64,000 nucleotides of DNA from Spirochaetaceae bacterium (GTDB lineage: Bacteria > Spirochaetota > Leptospiria > Leptospirales > Leptonemataceae): NCBI GenBank assembly GCA_002729885.1, contig PBUB01000002.1, positions 549,745 through 613,744 of the forward strand, written 5' to 3'. The number at the start of each line of letters is the position of its first letter. Position 1 is the first letter of the stretch. The notes beneath the pieces were generated by a model. It did no database searches. It saw only the letters and a program-made list of their open reading frames with translations, and was not told the origin of the DNA. A program made the translations under genes and the position numbers. This document shows positions 17,098-24,970 of the stretch, one piece after another.

Positions 17098-17232
17098 AGG
17101 CGAGCCTCGCTTCTGCTCCCGATCGCCTCGCTTCGGTAGTGAAACGGATAATGGCCTGCTTCGCAAGCCAGGAAACACTCCGTTTCTGCTCCACACCACA
17201 GGTATTCCCTTCGCATTTTTTGAGAAGAATCC

Positions 17233-17256
17233 GGGCCCAGGATTCCGGGCCCTTTT
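17233..17256 (+). terminator. Probable rho-independent terminator after pstB
   Basis: GGGCCC (17233-17238), an eight-base spacer AGGATTCC that can add a GG/CC pair, and GGGCCC (17247-17252), followed by TTTT. A second hairpin, ACCCGG/CCGGGT, lies immediately downstream. It may serve both pstB and the convergent lipoprotein gene. Confidence 0.55.
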
Positions 17257-17331
17257 CGCATGATACCCGGCGCGATCCGGGTGATTGCATTAACATTAGC
17301 AGGAGCGCTTTTTCTCGTAGCGACAATCGGT

Positions 17332-17925
17332 TTATTCTGATTCAGAGGCCGTAGTCAGAAATCCAGGTAAATCGTTTCGAACCTGGGTTCGCAATCCTTC
17401 TGGTACAGGCTTCAATCCATAGAACTCCAGTTTGCTCTGAAACTCATCGCTCCAGAGGGTATCCAGGAAATCCAGGGTTCTGGTCCGGGCCTCTTCTCCT
17501 CTGAGCGCAGCCGGGTTAACATACATTCTGAAGACCACCGAGTCCGGGTACCCATAGAGTAACTGAGCGGATTTCAGTCCCTGGAGTTCTTTTTGTTCGG
17601 ATGCAAAGGACTCCTCGAAAATGGAAAAAGCGCATCGACCCCGGGTCACGGCCTGAACTGCCATGGGATCTTCTCTAACTTCCAGCGGAGGAATTTGTCT
17701 CAGGGATCGACCCTGGTCTTCGCGCAGGAACTCCTGGTCCGGCATGCTTCCTAGATAAAGGGAAGTGCCGTAGCTCATGGCTGCTTCCAATCTTTTGGGA
17801 ATGATTCCGCAAAACCCCTGGTTGGCCGGTTCCGTTTTACACGCAGAAAGCAGGAACAGTGCCGCAAGTAACATGCTCAGGAAAGTTCGAGGGCTTTTAG
17901 ACCAGAACAGTGTTCTCATAGACAT
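17332..17925 (-). CDS. PstS-like (truncated periplasmic-binding-fold) lipoprotein
   Basis: From ATG 17925 it has a signal peptide with lipobox LLSAC; GGGCGG lies directly upstream. The frame is open to 18090, but the extra residues are not signal-like. The mature 160 residues resemble the C-terminal half of a phosphate-binding protein: a segment about accessory selection (TRGRCAFSIFEESFASEQKE), LYGYPDSVVFRMYVNPAAL, and a helix with DFLDTLWSDEFQSKLEFYGLKPV, which parallels the PstS ending (LIYVSEAGA...FVDFYLANVAELSKQVGYIPLS). The phosphate-contact loops of PstS are not present. It lies between pstB and phoR, so a role in phosphate sensing or in delivering another oxyanion is possible. Confidence 0.6.
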   Translation of the reverse strand: MSMRTLFWSKSPRTFLSMLLAALFLLSACKTEPANQGFCGIIPKRLEAAMSYGTSLYLGSMPDQEFLREDQGRSLRQIPPLEVREDPMAVQAVTRGRCAFSIFEESFASEQKELQGLKSAQLLYGYPDSVVFRMYVNPAALRGEEARTRTLDFLDTLWSDEFQSKLEFYGLKPVPEGLRTQVRNDLPGFLTTASESE

Positions 17926-18239
17926 CCGCCCGCCGTCGTTCGCTTGAGTATGTGCAGCGGTAATTTGATACCGGGTGAACTTCTCCTGAGGAATACACTC
18001 AGGACCTAACCTATCTGCATGAAAAGCCATGATCCAAGCATGGCGGGGCCGTAAAATCTGGCTATGTAAATCCAGCCGAGCATGAATCACTTTCCAGATT
18101 CATAAGCGCTTCAAATGGACCTGTTGGTCCAATGAATTCCCGTCACCGTGCAATTGAGATTTCGATTGGGGAAGGGCCCTTACGCTGCAAAGAATGAATG
18201 CTTGTGGTTTCCGGGTATTGGCTGGTGACCCGGCAAAAC
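17926..18239. other. 314-base gene-free gap between phoR and the PstS-like lipoprotein gene
   Basis: No convincing coding frame, only an open extension of the downstream gene. A perfect hairpin TGGACC-TGTT-GGTCCA is at 18116-18131, downstream of the phoR stop, but without a T run. Otherwise I see nothing specific; the promoter of the lipoprotein gene presumably lies here. Confidence 0.5.
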
Positions 18240-19634
18240 CTATTCAGAGGTAGCAGGGCTTTTTGAATGGACTCGAATAGGAAGCCGAATCCGGAAAGCG
18301 GCGCCCCCGGCAGGTCGATTCTCGGCCCACGCTTTGCCTCCATGGATTCGTGTAATCTGACGCACAATGGAAAGTCCCAGGCCCGTTCCTCCCTCGGTTC
18401 GGGAGCGATTTCGATCAGCGCGAAAGAATCGCTCAAAGATCTTTTCTACCAGATCCGATGGGATGCCCGGACCGCGATCTGCTACAGTGATTAAAACATG
18501 AGTTTCGCTTTCTGCTTCTGCCCATACTTCAATTGCGGTGCCTTCGGGACTATGTCGGCTGGCATTTGCAATTAAGTTCACAAACAGATGCTCCAGAAGC
18601 AAAGGATCTGCATGGACGGTGCAATCATCCAGCTTGATGCGAATATCCAGGGATTGGGACTTCTGTTCCAGATTTCCCAGCACCAGTGGCCGAAGCTGCT
18701 CGAGATACTCGGTTAAATCCATGGTAATGGGCTGAAAGGGAAAGGCTCGGCTTTCTATGGAGGAAATAATGACCATATCTTCGATGATTCTTTCCATACG
18801 TTCCGTGTTTCGCAGTATGGCCTGAAGAAATCGAACTTCATGATCCGCTGAAGCTCGGTGGCTAAGAGTCTCCGCATAGCCGCGAATGCTGGTGATAGGC
18901 GTTTTCAGTTCATGGGATGCGTTTTGTAAAAAATCCTCTCTAAGACGCATGGTATTGGTTTCGCTGGTAATATCGATGACCAGCACCAGATACATCACTG
19001 GCTCATTTTCCATCTCCACTGGCTGAAATGCCAGGCGGTAATGCTTTTTCTGGGCCTGAAAGTCGGATGGATCCGGAATTCCCTTATTTCCGGAGATGAT
19101 TCCATGAATCTGTTCCAGCAGATAATGATTTTTGATTACTTTGAAGTAGGCCTTTCCGGTGGCCGCCGGCTCCATTAGATGTTCCGACAGGTTATGGTTC
19201 TGGAATACAACAATGCCTTTTCGATTGATGCAAATAACTCCTTCCTGTAAGCCATTGAGCAAGGTTTGCAGAAGTTCTTTTTCCAGGTTTAGATCGCCGA
19301 TGTATTTCTTCAGCCGATTTAGATGGTCCTCGGATTTTTGACGAATCCCTTCTATTTCCGGAATGCGGGAACGAACATAGGGGCCCAGGCCGTTTTTGGG
19401 AAATCTTTGAAGCTTTTCCAGAAGGAAGCGTAAAGGATCAATGATTTGCCGTGTGATCTGATACGCCACGTAGGCACTGACAGCCAGAACGGCCACACCG
19501 GTGAGGGCAAAGATTTCCAGAAACTCCAGGGCTTCCCAGTAACCGGGCTTCACCATGGAATAATAGAATACAGCTCCTACCACCAGGTAAACGGATACTG
19601 GCAGGAGTACAATGCGTACATAGATGCTTCTCAT
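18240..19634 (-). CDS. phoR: Phosphate regulon sensor histidine kinase PhoR
   Basis: A 464-residue kinase: two N-terminal helices (about 8-28 and 38-60) with almost no periplasmic loop, a HAMP-like linker, a PAS domain (about 115-215), HisKA with the phospho-acceptor in ASHELKTPITSIRGYAE (His near residue 240), and HATPase with NLIANASRHS, DRGPGIPSDL and GTGLGLSIV. The lack of a sensing loop fits PhoR, which reads Pst/PhoU status. It begins 27 bases after phoB on the same strand. Assignment as PhoR rests on domain order plus the pst/phoU context. Confidence 0.88.
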   Translation of the reverse strand: MRSIYVRIVLLPVSVYLVVGAVFYYSMVKPGYWEALEFLEIFALTGVAVLAVSAYVAYQITRQIIDPLRFLLEKLQRFPKNGLGPYVRSRIPEIEGIRQKSEDHLNRLKKYIGDLNLEKELLQTLLNGLQEGVICINRKGIVVFQNHNLSEHLMEPAATGKAYFKVIKNHYLLEQIHGIISGNKGIPDPSDFQAQKKHYRLAFQPVEMENEPVMYLVLVIDITSETNTMRLREDFLQNASHELKTPITSIRGYAETLSHRASADHEVRFLQAILRNTERMERIIEDMVIISSIESRAFPFQPITMDLTEYLEQLRPLVLGNLEQKSQSLDIRIKLDDCTVHADPLLLEHLFVNLIANASRHSPEGTAIEVWAEAESETHVLITVADRGPGIPSDLVEKIFERFFRADRNRSRTEGGTGLGLSIVRQITRIHGGKAWAENRPAGGAAFRIRLPIRVHSKSPATSE

Positions 19635-19661
19635 GCAAAGCGAACAGAGAAATAGCGCAGA

Positions 19662-20363
19662 TCAAGAATCGCCGCGGAAGCGGTATCCCACTCCACGCAC
19701 TGTTTCCAGCCGTTGTTTCTCATCCAGGAGCTTTTCTCGCAATCGTTTTATATTCACATCCACAGCCCGGTCAGAAACGTAAACGTCCCTTCCCCAGACC
19801 CGGTCCAGAAGTCGGTCACGAGAAAAAGCAATATCAGGGTTCTCCATAAAGAGTTTGAGCAGCTTGTACTCAATGAGGGTGAGATCCACAGGTTTGCCAC
19901 CAATGGATACTCGGTGGGCCGCAGTATTCATCTGAATTCCGCCGATGGCCATGCTGCCGCCCTGACCATCTTCGGCGGCCACACCTCTTCGGCGCAGCAC
20001 GGCCTTCAGTCTTGCGGTGAGTTCTCTGGGACTGAACGGCTTTCGGATGTAATCATCTGCGCCCATTTCCAGGCCCAGAACGGCATCGGTTTCACCGGCA
20101 CGGGCTGTTACCATCAGAATGGGAACGTCGAACTTGCTTTTGATCTTCTTGCAGAGCTCCATTCCGCTGATTCCTGGAATCATCAGATCCAGGATGATGG
20201 CATCGGGCAGATTGCGATCCACCTTGTTCAGAGCATCCATACCGTTGTTGGATACGCTTACCACATATCCTTCTTCTTCCAGATTAAATCGGATTAGATC
20301 ACAAATATCTTCTTCATCGTCTACGACCAGAATTCTCAGGCCTCTTACATCATTGTCTTTCAT
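19662..20363 (-). CDS. phoB: Phosphate regulon response regulator PhoB (OmpR/PhoB family)
   Basis: A receiver domain with RILVVDDEEDIC, phospho-acceptor in DAIILDLMIPG, Thr in MVTARA and Lys in DDYIRKPFSPREL, followed by a winged-helix DNA-binding domain ending RGVGYRF. The frame is open to an ATG at 20414, but a PHO-like half-site lies only 23 bases ahead of that codon, so transcription would start near or past it; the ATG at 20363 (MKDNDVRGLRILVVDDEE) is preferred. phoB leads the phoB-phoR pair. Confidence 0.9.
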   Translation of the reverse strand: MKDNDVRGLRILVVDDEEDICDLIRFNLEEEGYVVSVSNNGMDALNKVDRNLPDAIILDLMIPGISGMELCKKIKSKFDVPILMVTARAGETDAVLGLEMGADDYIRKPFSPRELTARLKAVLRRRGVAAEDGQGGSMAIGGIQMNTAAHRVSIGGKPVDLTLIEYKLLKLFMENPDIAFSRDRLLDRVWGRDVYVSDRAVDVNIKRLREKLLDEKQRLETVRGVGYRFRGDS

Positions 20364-20436
20364 TGCAGATGTCCGGTTTACGGATCCGGGCTGTCGAGCC
20401 GGTGCTTGCTCCATAGTAACGAAGAAACACCGGAAT

Positions 20437-20443
20437 TGTTACA
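20437..20443 (-). promoter_or_regulatory. PHO-box-like half-site upstream of phoB
   Basis: On the minus strand TGTAACA, identical to the better half-site before pstS, inside CACAATTGTAACAATT. Only one half matches well, so the site is tentative; it would allow autoregulation of phoB-phoR. Confidence 0.35.
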
Positions 20444-20487
20444 ATTGTGAGACGAGCCTGTGAAATATGAAACCAGAAAAGGAAGGC

Positions 20488-20561
20488 TGGAGCGGGTGAG
20501 GGGACTCGAACCCCCTCTAAGAGCTTGGAAGGCTATTGTGCTACCGTTACACCACACCCGC
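20488..20561 (-). tRNA. tRNA-Gly (anticodon UCC)
   Basis: On the minus strand the gene starts GCGGGTGTGGTGTAACGG and ends CACCCGC. The acceptor stem is GCGGGTG/CACCCGC, the D stem GTG/CAC, the anticodon loop CTTCCAA with anticodon TCC, and the T arm GGGGG-TTCGAGT-CCCCT. A discriminator T and an encoded CCA (20488-20490) follow. The total is 74 nt. The anticodon stem holds one mismatch. It stands alone just upstream of the phoB promoter region, on the same strand. Confidence 0.95.
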
Positions 20562-20765
20562 GCTGAATATCCAATGCCTGCTCTGAGCACCCTGAGTCAA
20601 TCCCTTTCCTTTTCCCGGGCCAGTAGGAAGAAAGCAACTTCCCATGTCCGCGGCTTACGGACCATCTCCCTGGTTCCGCCAGCCCGGGTTTGCAGCTTGA
20701 ATCGGCAGCTCGACCATGGAAAACTACAGGCAGGTATGGAGGCGGGCAGCCAGACACACAGAGAC

Positions 20766-20789
20766 ACCTGCAAACCTGCAAACCTGCAC
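20766..20789 (+). repeat. Short tandem repeat (three 8-bp units)
   Basis: ACCTGCAA, ACCTGCAA, ACCTGCAC in a row. It lies in the 296-base gap 20562-20857 between the tRNA and the ABM-DinB gene, about 70 bases before that gene's preferred start. No other structure was recognised in this gap. Confidence 0.6.
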
Positions 20790-20857
20790 ACCGAGAGGTG
20801 CTTCAACTTTTTCAGAATTTGGTTTTTCCGACGCACCCCCAGATTCCTGCATGGGCC

Positions 20858-21721
20858 ATGGATTCTGAATCGTTTCCCCAAAAGCCGGTGCTGGGCCCGG
20901 AAGGAGCTGTGGCCATTATCTTTTCCAATCAGCGTAGCGATGCGGATCCGGAAGGCTACCAGGCCATGGCTCAGCGAATGGTGGATCTGGCACGGAAGCA
21001 GCCTGGCTATCTGGGAATAGAAAGTGTTCGAGATGATGCAGGCAGAGGAATTACGGTTTCCTACTGGAAGGACAGGGCCAGCGCGCTGGCATGGAAGGCA
21101 GTGGATGAGCATCTGACAGCGCAAAGCCAGGGGCAAAAAGAGTGGTACAGATCCTATGTCGTGCGAGTTTCTCGCATCGATGCAGAGTATGGCCCGGTAG
21201 ATGGACAGTGGCTTCAGGCAGCGGATGCCGTGGGACCCGCCTTATGGGCTCGCTACAATGCCTGGGCCAACCATCGAATGCTTGAGGCAACCGCACGTCT
21301 TCATGAGAATCATTACGATGTAGAGATCGGAAGAAAAACAGTACGTGGTCTGTGGAATCATTTAATTCAGACTGACAGAGCCTGGTTGCAAAGACTCGGA
21401 GCGGCTCATTCGGACGCTGCTGCATCGCAGAGTCAGGAGTGGACTGAAACTGAGTTTCATAGCCTGGAAGATATTCGAAGAGAAAGAACGAAGCTGGATC
21501 AAGATATTATCGAATATTTCAGCGGCATGGAGTTTCAAAAGCTCTCATCCCCGGTTAATTATACCAGCGTCATAGATGCAAAATCCAGATCCCTGGATGC
21601 GAGGATTGCGTTGTTTCATTTTTTCAATCATCAGACGTTTCACCGAGGCCAGCTAACGATTGTTCTTCGTCAGCTGGGAGTTAGCTCGGAAATGACAGAC
21701 ATTGTATGGATGCTGGATTGA
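20858..21721 (+). CDS. Fusion of an antibiotic-biosynthesis-monooxygenase (ABM) domain and a DinB-like domain
   Basis: From ATG 20858 the protein is 287 residues. Residues about 15-105 are an ABM-type ferredoxin-like fold with GYLGIESVRDDAGRGITVSYW, as in dimeric monooxygenases and haem-binding stress proteins. Residues about 120-285 are a DinB/YfiT four-helix bundle: ARYNAWANHRMLE, LWNHLIQTDRAWLQRLGA and HFFNHQTFHRGQL, with the His residues that bind divalent metal in active members. The frame is open upstream to 20690, but that part crosses a simple repeat and lacks domain similarity. DinB proteins are often thiol-dependent S-transferases or metal enzymes; the combined function is unknown. 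Confidence 0.75.
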   Translation: MDSESFPQKPVLGPEGAVAIIFSNQRSDADPEGYQAMAQRMVDLARKQPGYLGIESVRDDAGRGITVSYWKDRASALAWKAVDEHLTAQSQGQKEWYRSYVVRVSRIDAEYGPVDGQWLQAADAVGPALWARYNAWANHRMLEATARLHENHYDVEIGRKTVRGLWNHLIQTDRAWLQRLGAAHSDAAASQSQEWTETEFHSLEDIRRERTKLDQDIIEYFSGMEFQKLSSPVNYTSVIDAKSRSLDARIALFHFFNHQTFHRGQLTIVLRQLGVSSEMTDIVWMLD

Positions 21722-21725
21722 TCGA

Positions 21726-22442
21726 TTAATCCCCGGCCAGGTCTGCTGGCTTATCGTAGTTTATTTCGAAAATATCGATGTCCGATTCCCGCAGACCAGA
21801 TACTACAGCAGTGGAAAGGCCGATGTAGTATTCCTGGCTGGAATTCATGGCCTCCTTGACGTAGGCTGCCATGGCTTCATTGGTAATGGAAACCGGAAGA
21901 ATTTTATCCTTCTGACGATTATAAACCAGGGCTTCGTAGGTGCCTACCATGGTACCTCGATACTCCAGTTTCAGAACCTTGCCGTAAATCGAGACGTTTC
22001 CTGCTCCACCGGTTTTGGACACATTCTTTCGGCGAACAAAATTCTCGGGTTGTTTGTTCAGTAACGGTTTGGCGCCCAGAACTTCAAAAGATGTCTTTAG
22101 AGAAACCGGCTCAATTCTGTGAATCTTGTAATCGATGAGCATCACTCGATTCATGTTTTCGATGAGAAACTGAGCTACTTCTTTGTTGTCGTTGTCGATG
22201 CTGAATTTTACGGTCTTTTTCTGCGGAGTATAGCACGTGCCATCCTCCATATCGCATTGTTCGGACTTGTCGTAGCTGGCCACTTCAAACTCTCCTTCAA
22301 AGGAGTTAATGAAGATTCCCTGGCTTTCCATCTTGATCACTTTTACTATGGCACGGCCTTCAGAATATGTACCCAGTGCCAGCAAAGACTGAAAAGAAAA
22401 TAGCATGACCGCCAGGGTCAGGATGGAATTTCGCAGTTTCAT
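21726..22442 (-). CDS. Exported protein of unknown function
   Basis: A 238-residue protein with a cleavable signal peptide (MKLRNSILTLAVMLFSFQSL, ALG). ATG 22442 is chosen because AGAGGTAG precedes it; the frame is open to 22553. The mature part reads as mostly beta strand: GRAIVKVIKMESQGIFINSFEGEFEV, a Cys pair (CDMEDGTC), KVLKLEYRGTMVGTYEALVYN, and a near-terminal EYYIGLSTAVVSGLRESDIDIFEI. I do not recognise a named family. It is divergent from pgi and convergent with the ABM-DinB gene. Confidence 0.7.
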   Translation of the reverse strand: MKLRNSILTLAVMLFSFQSLLALGTYSEGRAIVKVIKMESQGIFINSFEGEFEVASYDKSEQCDMEDGTCYTPQKKTVKFSIDNDNKEVAQFLIENMNRVMLIDYKIHRIEPVSLKTSFEVLGAKPLLNKQPENFVRRKNVSKTGGAGNVSIYGKVLKLEYRGTMVGTYEALVYNRQKDKILPVSITNEAMAAYVKEAMNSSQEYYIGLSTAVVSGLRESDIDIFEINYDKPADLAGD

Positions 22443-22527
22443 GATTCTACCTCTGAGGAACGGTTGACGCCTCCTCACTATTTTCGAACAGAATACGTAA
22501 AACATCAACCTATTCCCGGAGTTCACC

Positions 22528-23787
22528 ATGCAAATCGATCTGCAAAATAGCACACTTTCCAGCGCCTCGGTTCAGAAAAGCCGTGATGCGCGCAAAATAC
22601 TGGAAAGCCATTCCGGCTCCGGGCACGACTTTCTGGGGTGGCTTCAGCTTCCGGAAGAGCAATCTGCACATGTTCAGGATTATCTGAAAATTGCCTCGGA
22701 TCTACAGAAGATGGATGCTGTTGTTATGGTGGGCATCGGAGGCTCGTACCTGGGGTTCAAATGTCTCTATGAATCGTTAAAGCCTCCTGTGGGTGCTTCG
22801 GTCGGTCCGGAAATACTCTTTGCAGGTCATAGTCTGGATGGCCATTATCATCATCAACTCCTGGAGTATCTGGAAGACCGGGATTTCGGTGTTGTTGTGA
22901 TTTCGAAAAGTGGAACCACCACTGAGCCAGCGATTGCCTTTCGATTGCTATGGTCTCTACTCGTAAAGAAGCATGGCGCTTCCGGGGCTGCAAGCCGGGT
23001 TTGTGCAATCACAGATGCAAATAAAGGTACACTTCGCAAATCCGCCGATGAACTAGGTTTTCATTCTGCCATCATTGCCGATGACGTAGGCGGAAGATTC
23101 AGTGTTTTAAGCCCTGTTGGATTGATTCCTGCTGCAATCGCAGGAATTGATATCTATTCTCTTTTGCAGGGATCCATGGAGATGTGCGATCATTTACGAA
23201 ACGATGAAAGCGAAAACAATCCAGCTGTGCAATACTCCGCTTATCGTAACAGTCTTTATGAAGAAGGAAAAAAGATAGAGATCCTGGTCTACTATCAACA
23301 TGCTCTTCAATACTTCGCAGAATGGTGGAAGCAACTATTTGGCGAATCGGAAGGGAAGCAGGGGAAGGGTATATTTCCAGCATCTGCGGGCTTTACAACG
23401 GACCTACATTCTCTGGGGCAATGGATTCAAGAATCGGAACGAAGCATTTTTCAAACCATCCTGGATGTAGAAGAAGCGCGAAGCCCTGTTTTGAGCAAGC
23501 AGGATAACGATGGCGATGGGTTGAACTACCTGGCAGGCAAGACTGTGCATGAGGTCAACCGTGTGGCGCTGCAGGCTACCCGCCAGGCTCATGGCGAAGG
23601 TGGCGTACCCTCCCTGCGAATCAAAATTCCATCCATCCAGGAGTTTCAAATGGGAAGGCTATTCTATTTCTTCGAGTACGCTTGCGGAATCTCCGCCTAT
23701 GCTCTGGGAGTGAATCCATTCGATCAACCTGGAGTGGAAGCCTACAAGAATTCAATGTTCAAGATGCTGGGTAAACCAGGCCATTAG
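22528..23787 (+). CDS. pgi: Glucose-6-phosphate isomerase
   Basis: A 419-residue enzyme that interconverts glucose-6-phosphate and fructose-6-phosphate. Family features are VMVGIGGSYLGFKCLYESL, SKSGTTTEPAIAFRLL (SIS phosphosugar loop), DVGGRFSVLSPVGLIP, and a C-terminal FDQPGVEAYKNSMFKMLG. It belongs to the short bacterial form of about 420-450 residues. The ATG has GGAG nine bases upstream. It is a single gene with its own promoter region shared with the divergent exported protein. Confidence 0.96.
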   Translation: MQIDLQNSTLSSASVQKSRDARKILESHSGSGHDFLGWLQLPEEQSAHVQDYLKIASDLQKMDAVVMVGIGGSYLGFKCLYESLKPPVGASVGPEILFAGHSLDGHYHHQLLEYLEDRDFGVVVISKSGTTTEPAIAFRLLWSLLVKKHGASGAASRVCAITDANKGTLRKSADELGFHSAIIADDVGGRFSVLSPVGLIPAAIAGIDIYSLLQGSMEMCDHLRNDESENNPAVQYSAYRNSLYEEGKKIEILVYYQHALQYFAEWWKQLFGESEGKQGKGIFPASAGFTTDLHSLGQWIQESERSIFQTILDVEEARSPVLSKQDNDGDGLNYLAGKTVHEVNRVALQATRQAHGEGGVPSLRIKIPSIQEFQMGRLFYFFEYACGISAYALGVNPFDQPGVEAYKNSMFKMLGKPGH

Positions 23788-23803
23788 GATGTTTCGATGC
23801 ACG

Positions 23804-23829
23804 GGCCGGCGCTGTTTCGCCGGGCCATT
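23804..23829. terminator. Possible terminator hairpin between pgi and the convergent apyrase gene
   Basis: GGCCGGCG (23804-23811), loop CTGTTT, then CGCCGGGCC (23818-23826) with one bulged G, followed by ATTT. A strong stem with a short T tail. Confidence 0.4.
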
Positions 23830-23892
23830 TGAGCATCCGACAACGCAGGATCATGAAAGATTCAGGTCCTTTGGCCCATTCCGGATGCCATT

Positions 23893-24891
23893 TTAATCTG
23901 CGCGAAGAGTGCATCCGGAAAAGAAATCGGAAATAGCTGCCCCTGGCGGCCAGCTTCCATCCCCGGCCTTCAATTCATGGATTTTTAGCTCGCTTGCCAG
24001 AACATACTGATACGAGTGCAGGTAGCAGCTGGCCGGGGCAAATTTCTCGGGCACACCGGCATCCACGATATCTTTGACGCTGGAATTGCAGATTTGAGTG
24101 CCCTGCTTTCGCAGATCTTCCCGACTTATTTCTGAGTCTCCAGCAAGGGCAAATATGGATTTCCAGGATGATCCCAGAGCATACACCGATTCGGCTTCTT
24201 CATTTCGAAAGAAAGCGCTAAACCAGGGCTGAGCGCGAAGGACCTTTCTTAGAGCTTCCTGGCATTCCTGGAATCGCTGCGGGGAGGGATTCGTATCCTC
24301 GGCGCAGGAAGTGGGAGGGCCGGACAATTCTCGCATGGCGTTTAGTCCGGCCGGGGCGCTGGCCGGCTCCCATTCCCATCCGGCTATTTGAATCGTCGCT
24401 CCACCGGTTTCCAGGATTTTATGATCTGTTTTTCCGTTTCGAAAGGCTACCATGGCCAGATAGGCCAGCTGAGCTTCCTGCTTTCCCGTAAGTACGCGAA
24501 CTTCCGTATCCGGGAATCTGGAGATTGCCGAGGATCGAATCAGATCGATTTGCTGTTTCTGTTTATAGTCAGGTAATCTTCGAAATCCGCCGGTTCCCAG
24601 GATTATGGCTTTTTCAATTTTGATGCCTTCCAGCTTCTGGAATCCCTGGTTCATCACCTGATTTATCTCTTCTAACTTTAGATCTGCCAATCCACCGGAA
24701 GCCGGCACAGAAAAGCAATTCTGCGATACATCCAGGTGATTACATTGTTCGTCCACTTCATAGGGGCAAAATCTGGTTCCCGAGGATCCAGCATCGATTA
24801 CCAGGTGAACGTTGGTGGTTCGCTGAGAAAAGAAGGGAAGCTGACAACTGACAAATAGTAAAAAAACAAGAAGCGAAATCCGGCGCTGCAT
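23893..24891 (-). CDS. GDA1/CD39-family nucleoside phosphatase (apyrase-like) lipoprotein
   Basis: A 332-residue protein with a probable lipoprotein signal (MQRRISLLVFLLFVSCQ). The actin-like ATPase fold shows DAGSSGTR (residues 33-40, apyrase conserved region 1), ILGTGGFRRLP (region 2) and LETGGATIQIA (region 4). GDA1/CD39 enzymes hydrolyse extracellular NTPs and NDPs; they are common in eukaryotes and scattered in bacteria. An exported version could scavenge nucleotides or phosphate. Ppx/GppA is an alternative, but region 1 and the signal peptide favour CD39-like. It is divergent from the next gene. Confidence 0.75.
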   Translation of the reverse strand: MQRRISLLVFLLFVSCQLPFFSQRTTNVHLVIDAGSSGTRFCPYEVDEQCNHLDVSQNCFSVPASGGLADLKLEEINQVMNQGFQKLEGIKIEKAIILGTGGFRRLPDYKQKQQIDLIRSSAISRFPDTEVRVLTGKQEAQLAYLAMVAFRNGKTDHKILETGGATIQIAGWEWEPASAPAGLNAMRELSGPPTSCAEDTNPSPQRFQECQEALRKVLRAQPWFSAFFRNEEAESVYALGSSWKSIFALAGDSEISREDLRKQGTQICNSSVKDIVDAGVPEKFAPASCYLHSYQYVLASELKIHELKAGDGSWPPGAAISDFFSGCTLRAD

Positions 24892-24970
24892 AACCGATAG
24901 GAATTGAACTTCTTTGTAGGGTCGACATTTTTTTCGTGCAGATTCTCTGGCCTTGATTCAGATTGGACGA

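Noticed and set aside
18143..18436. 97-codon minus-strand frame overlapping the end of phoR
   Set aside because: It lies in another frame of the phoR ATPase domain and has no ribosome site or known motif.
20460..21020. 186-codon plus-strand frame covering the tRNA-Gly
   Set aside because: It reads through the antisense of a clear tRNA and into the ABM-DinB gene in another frame.
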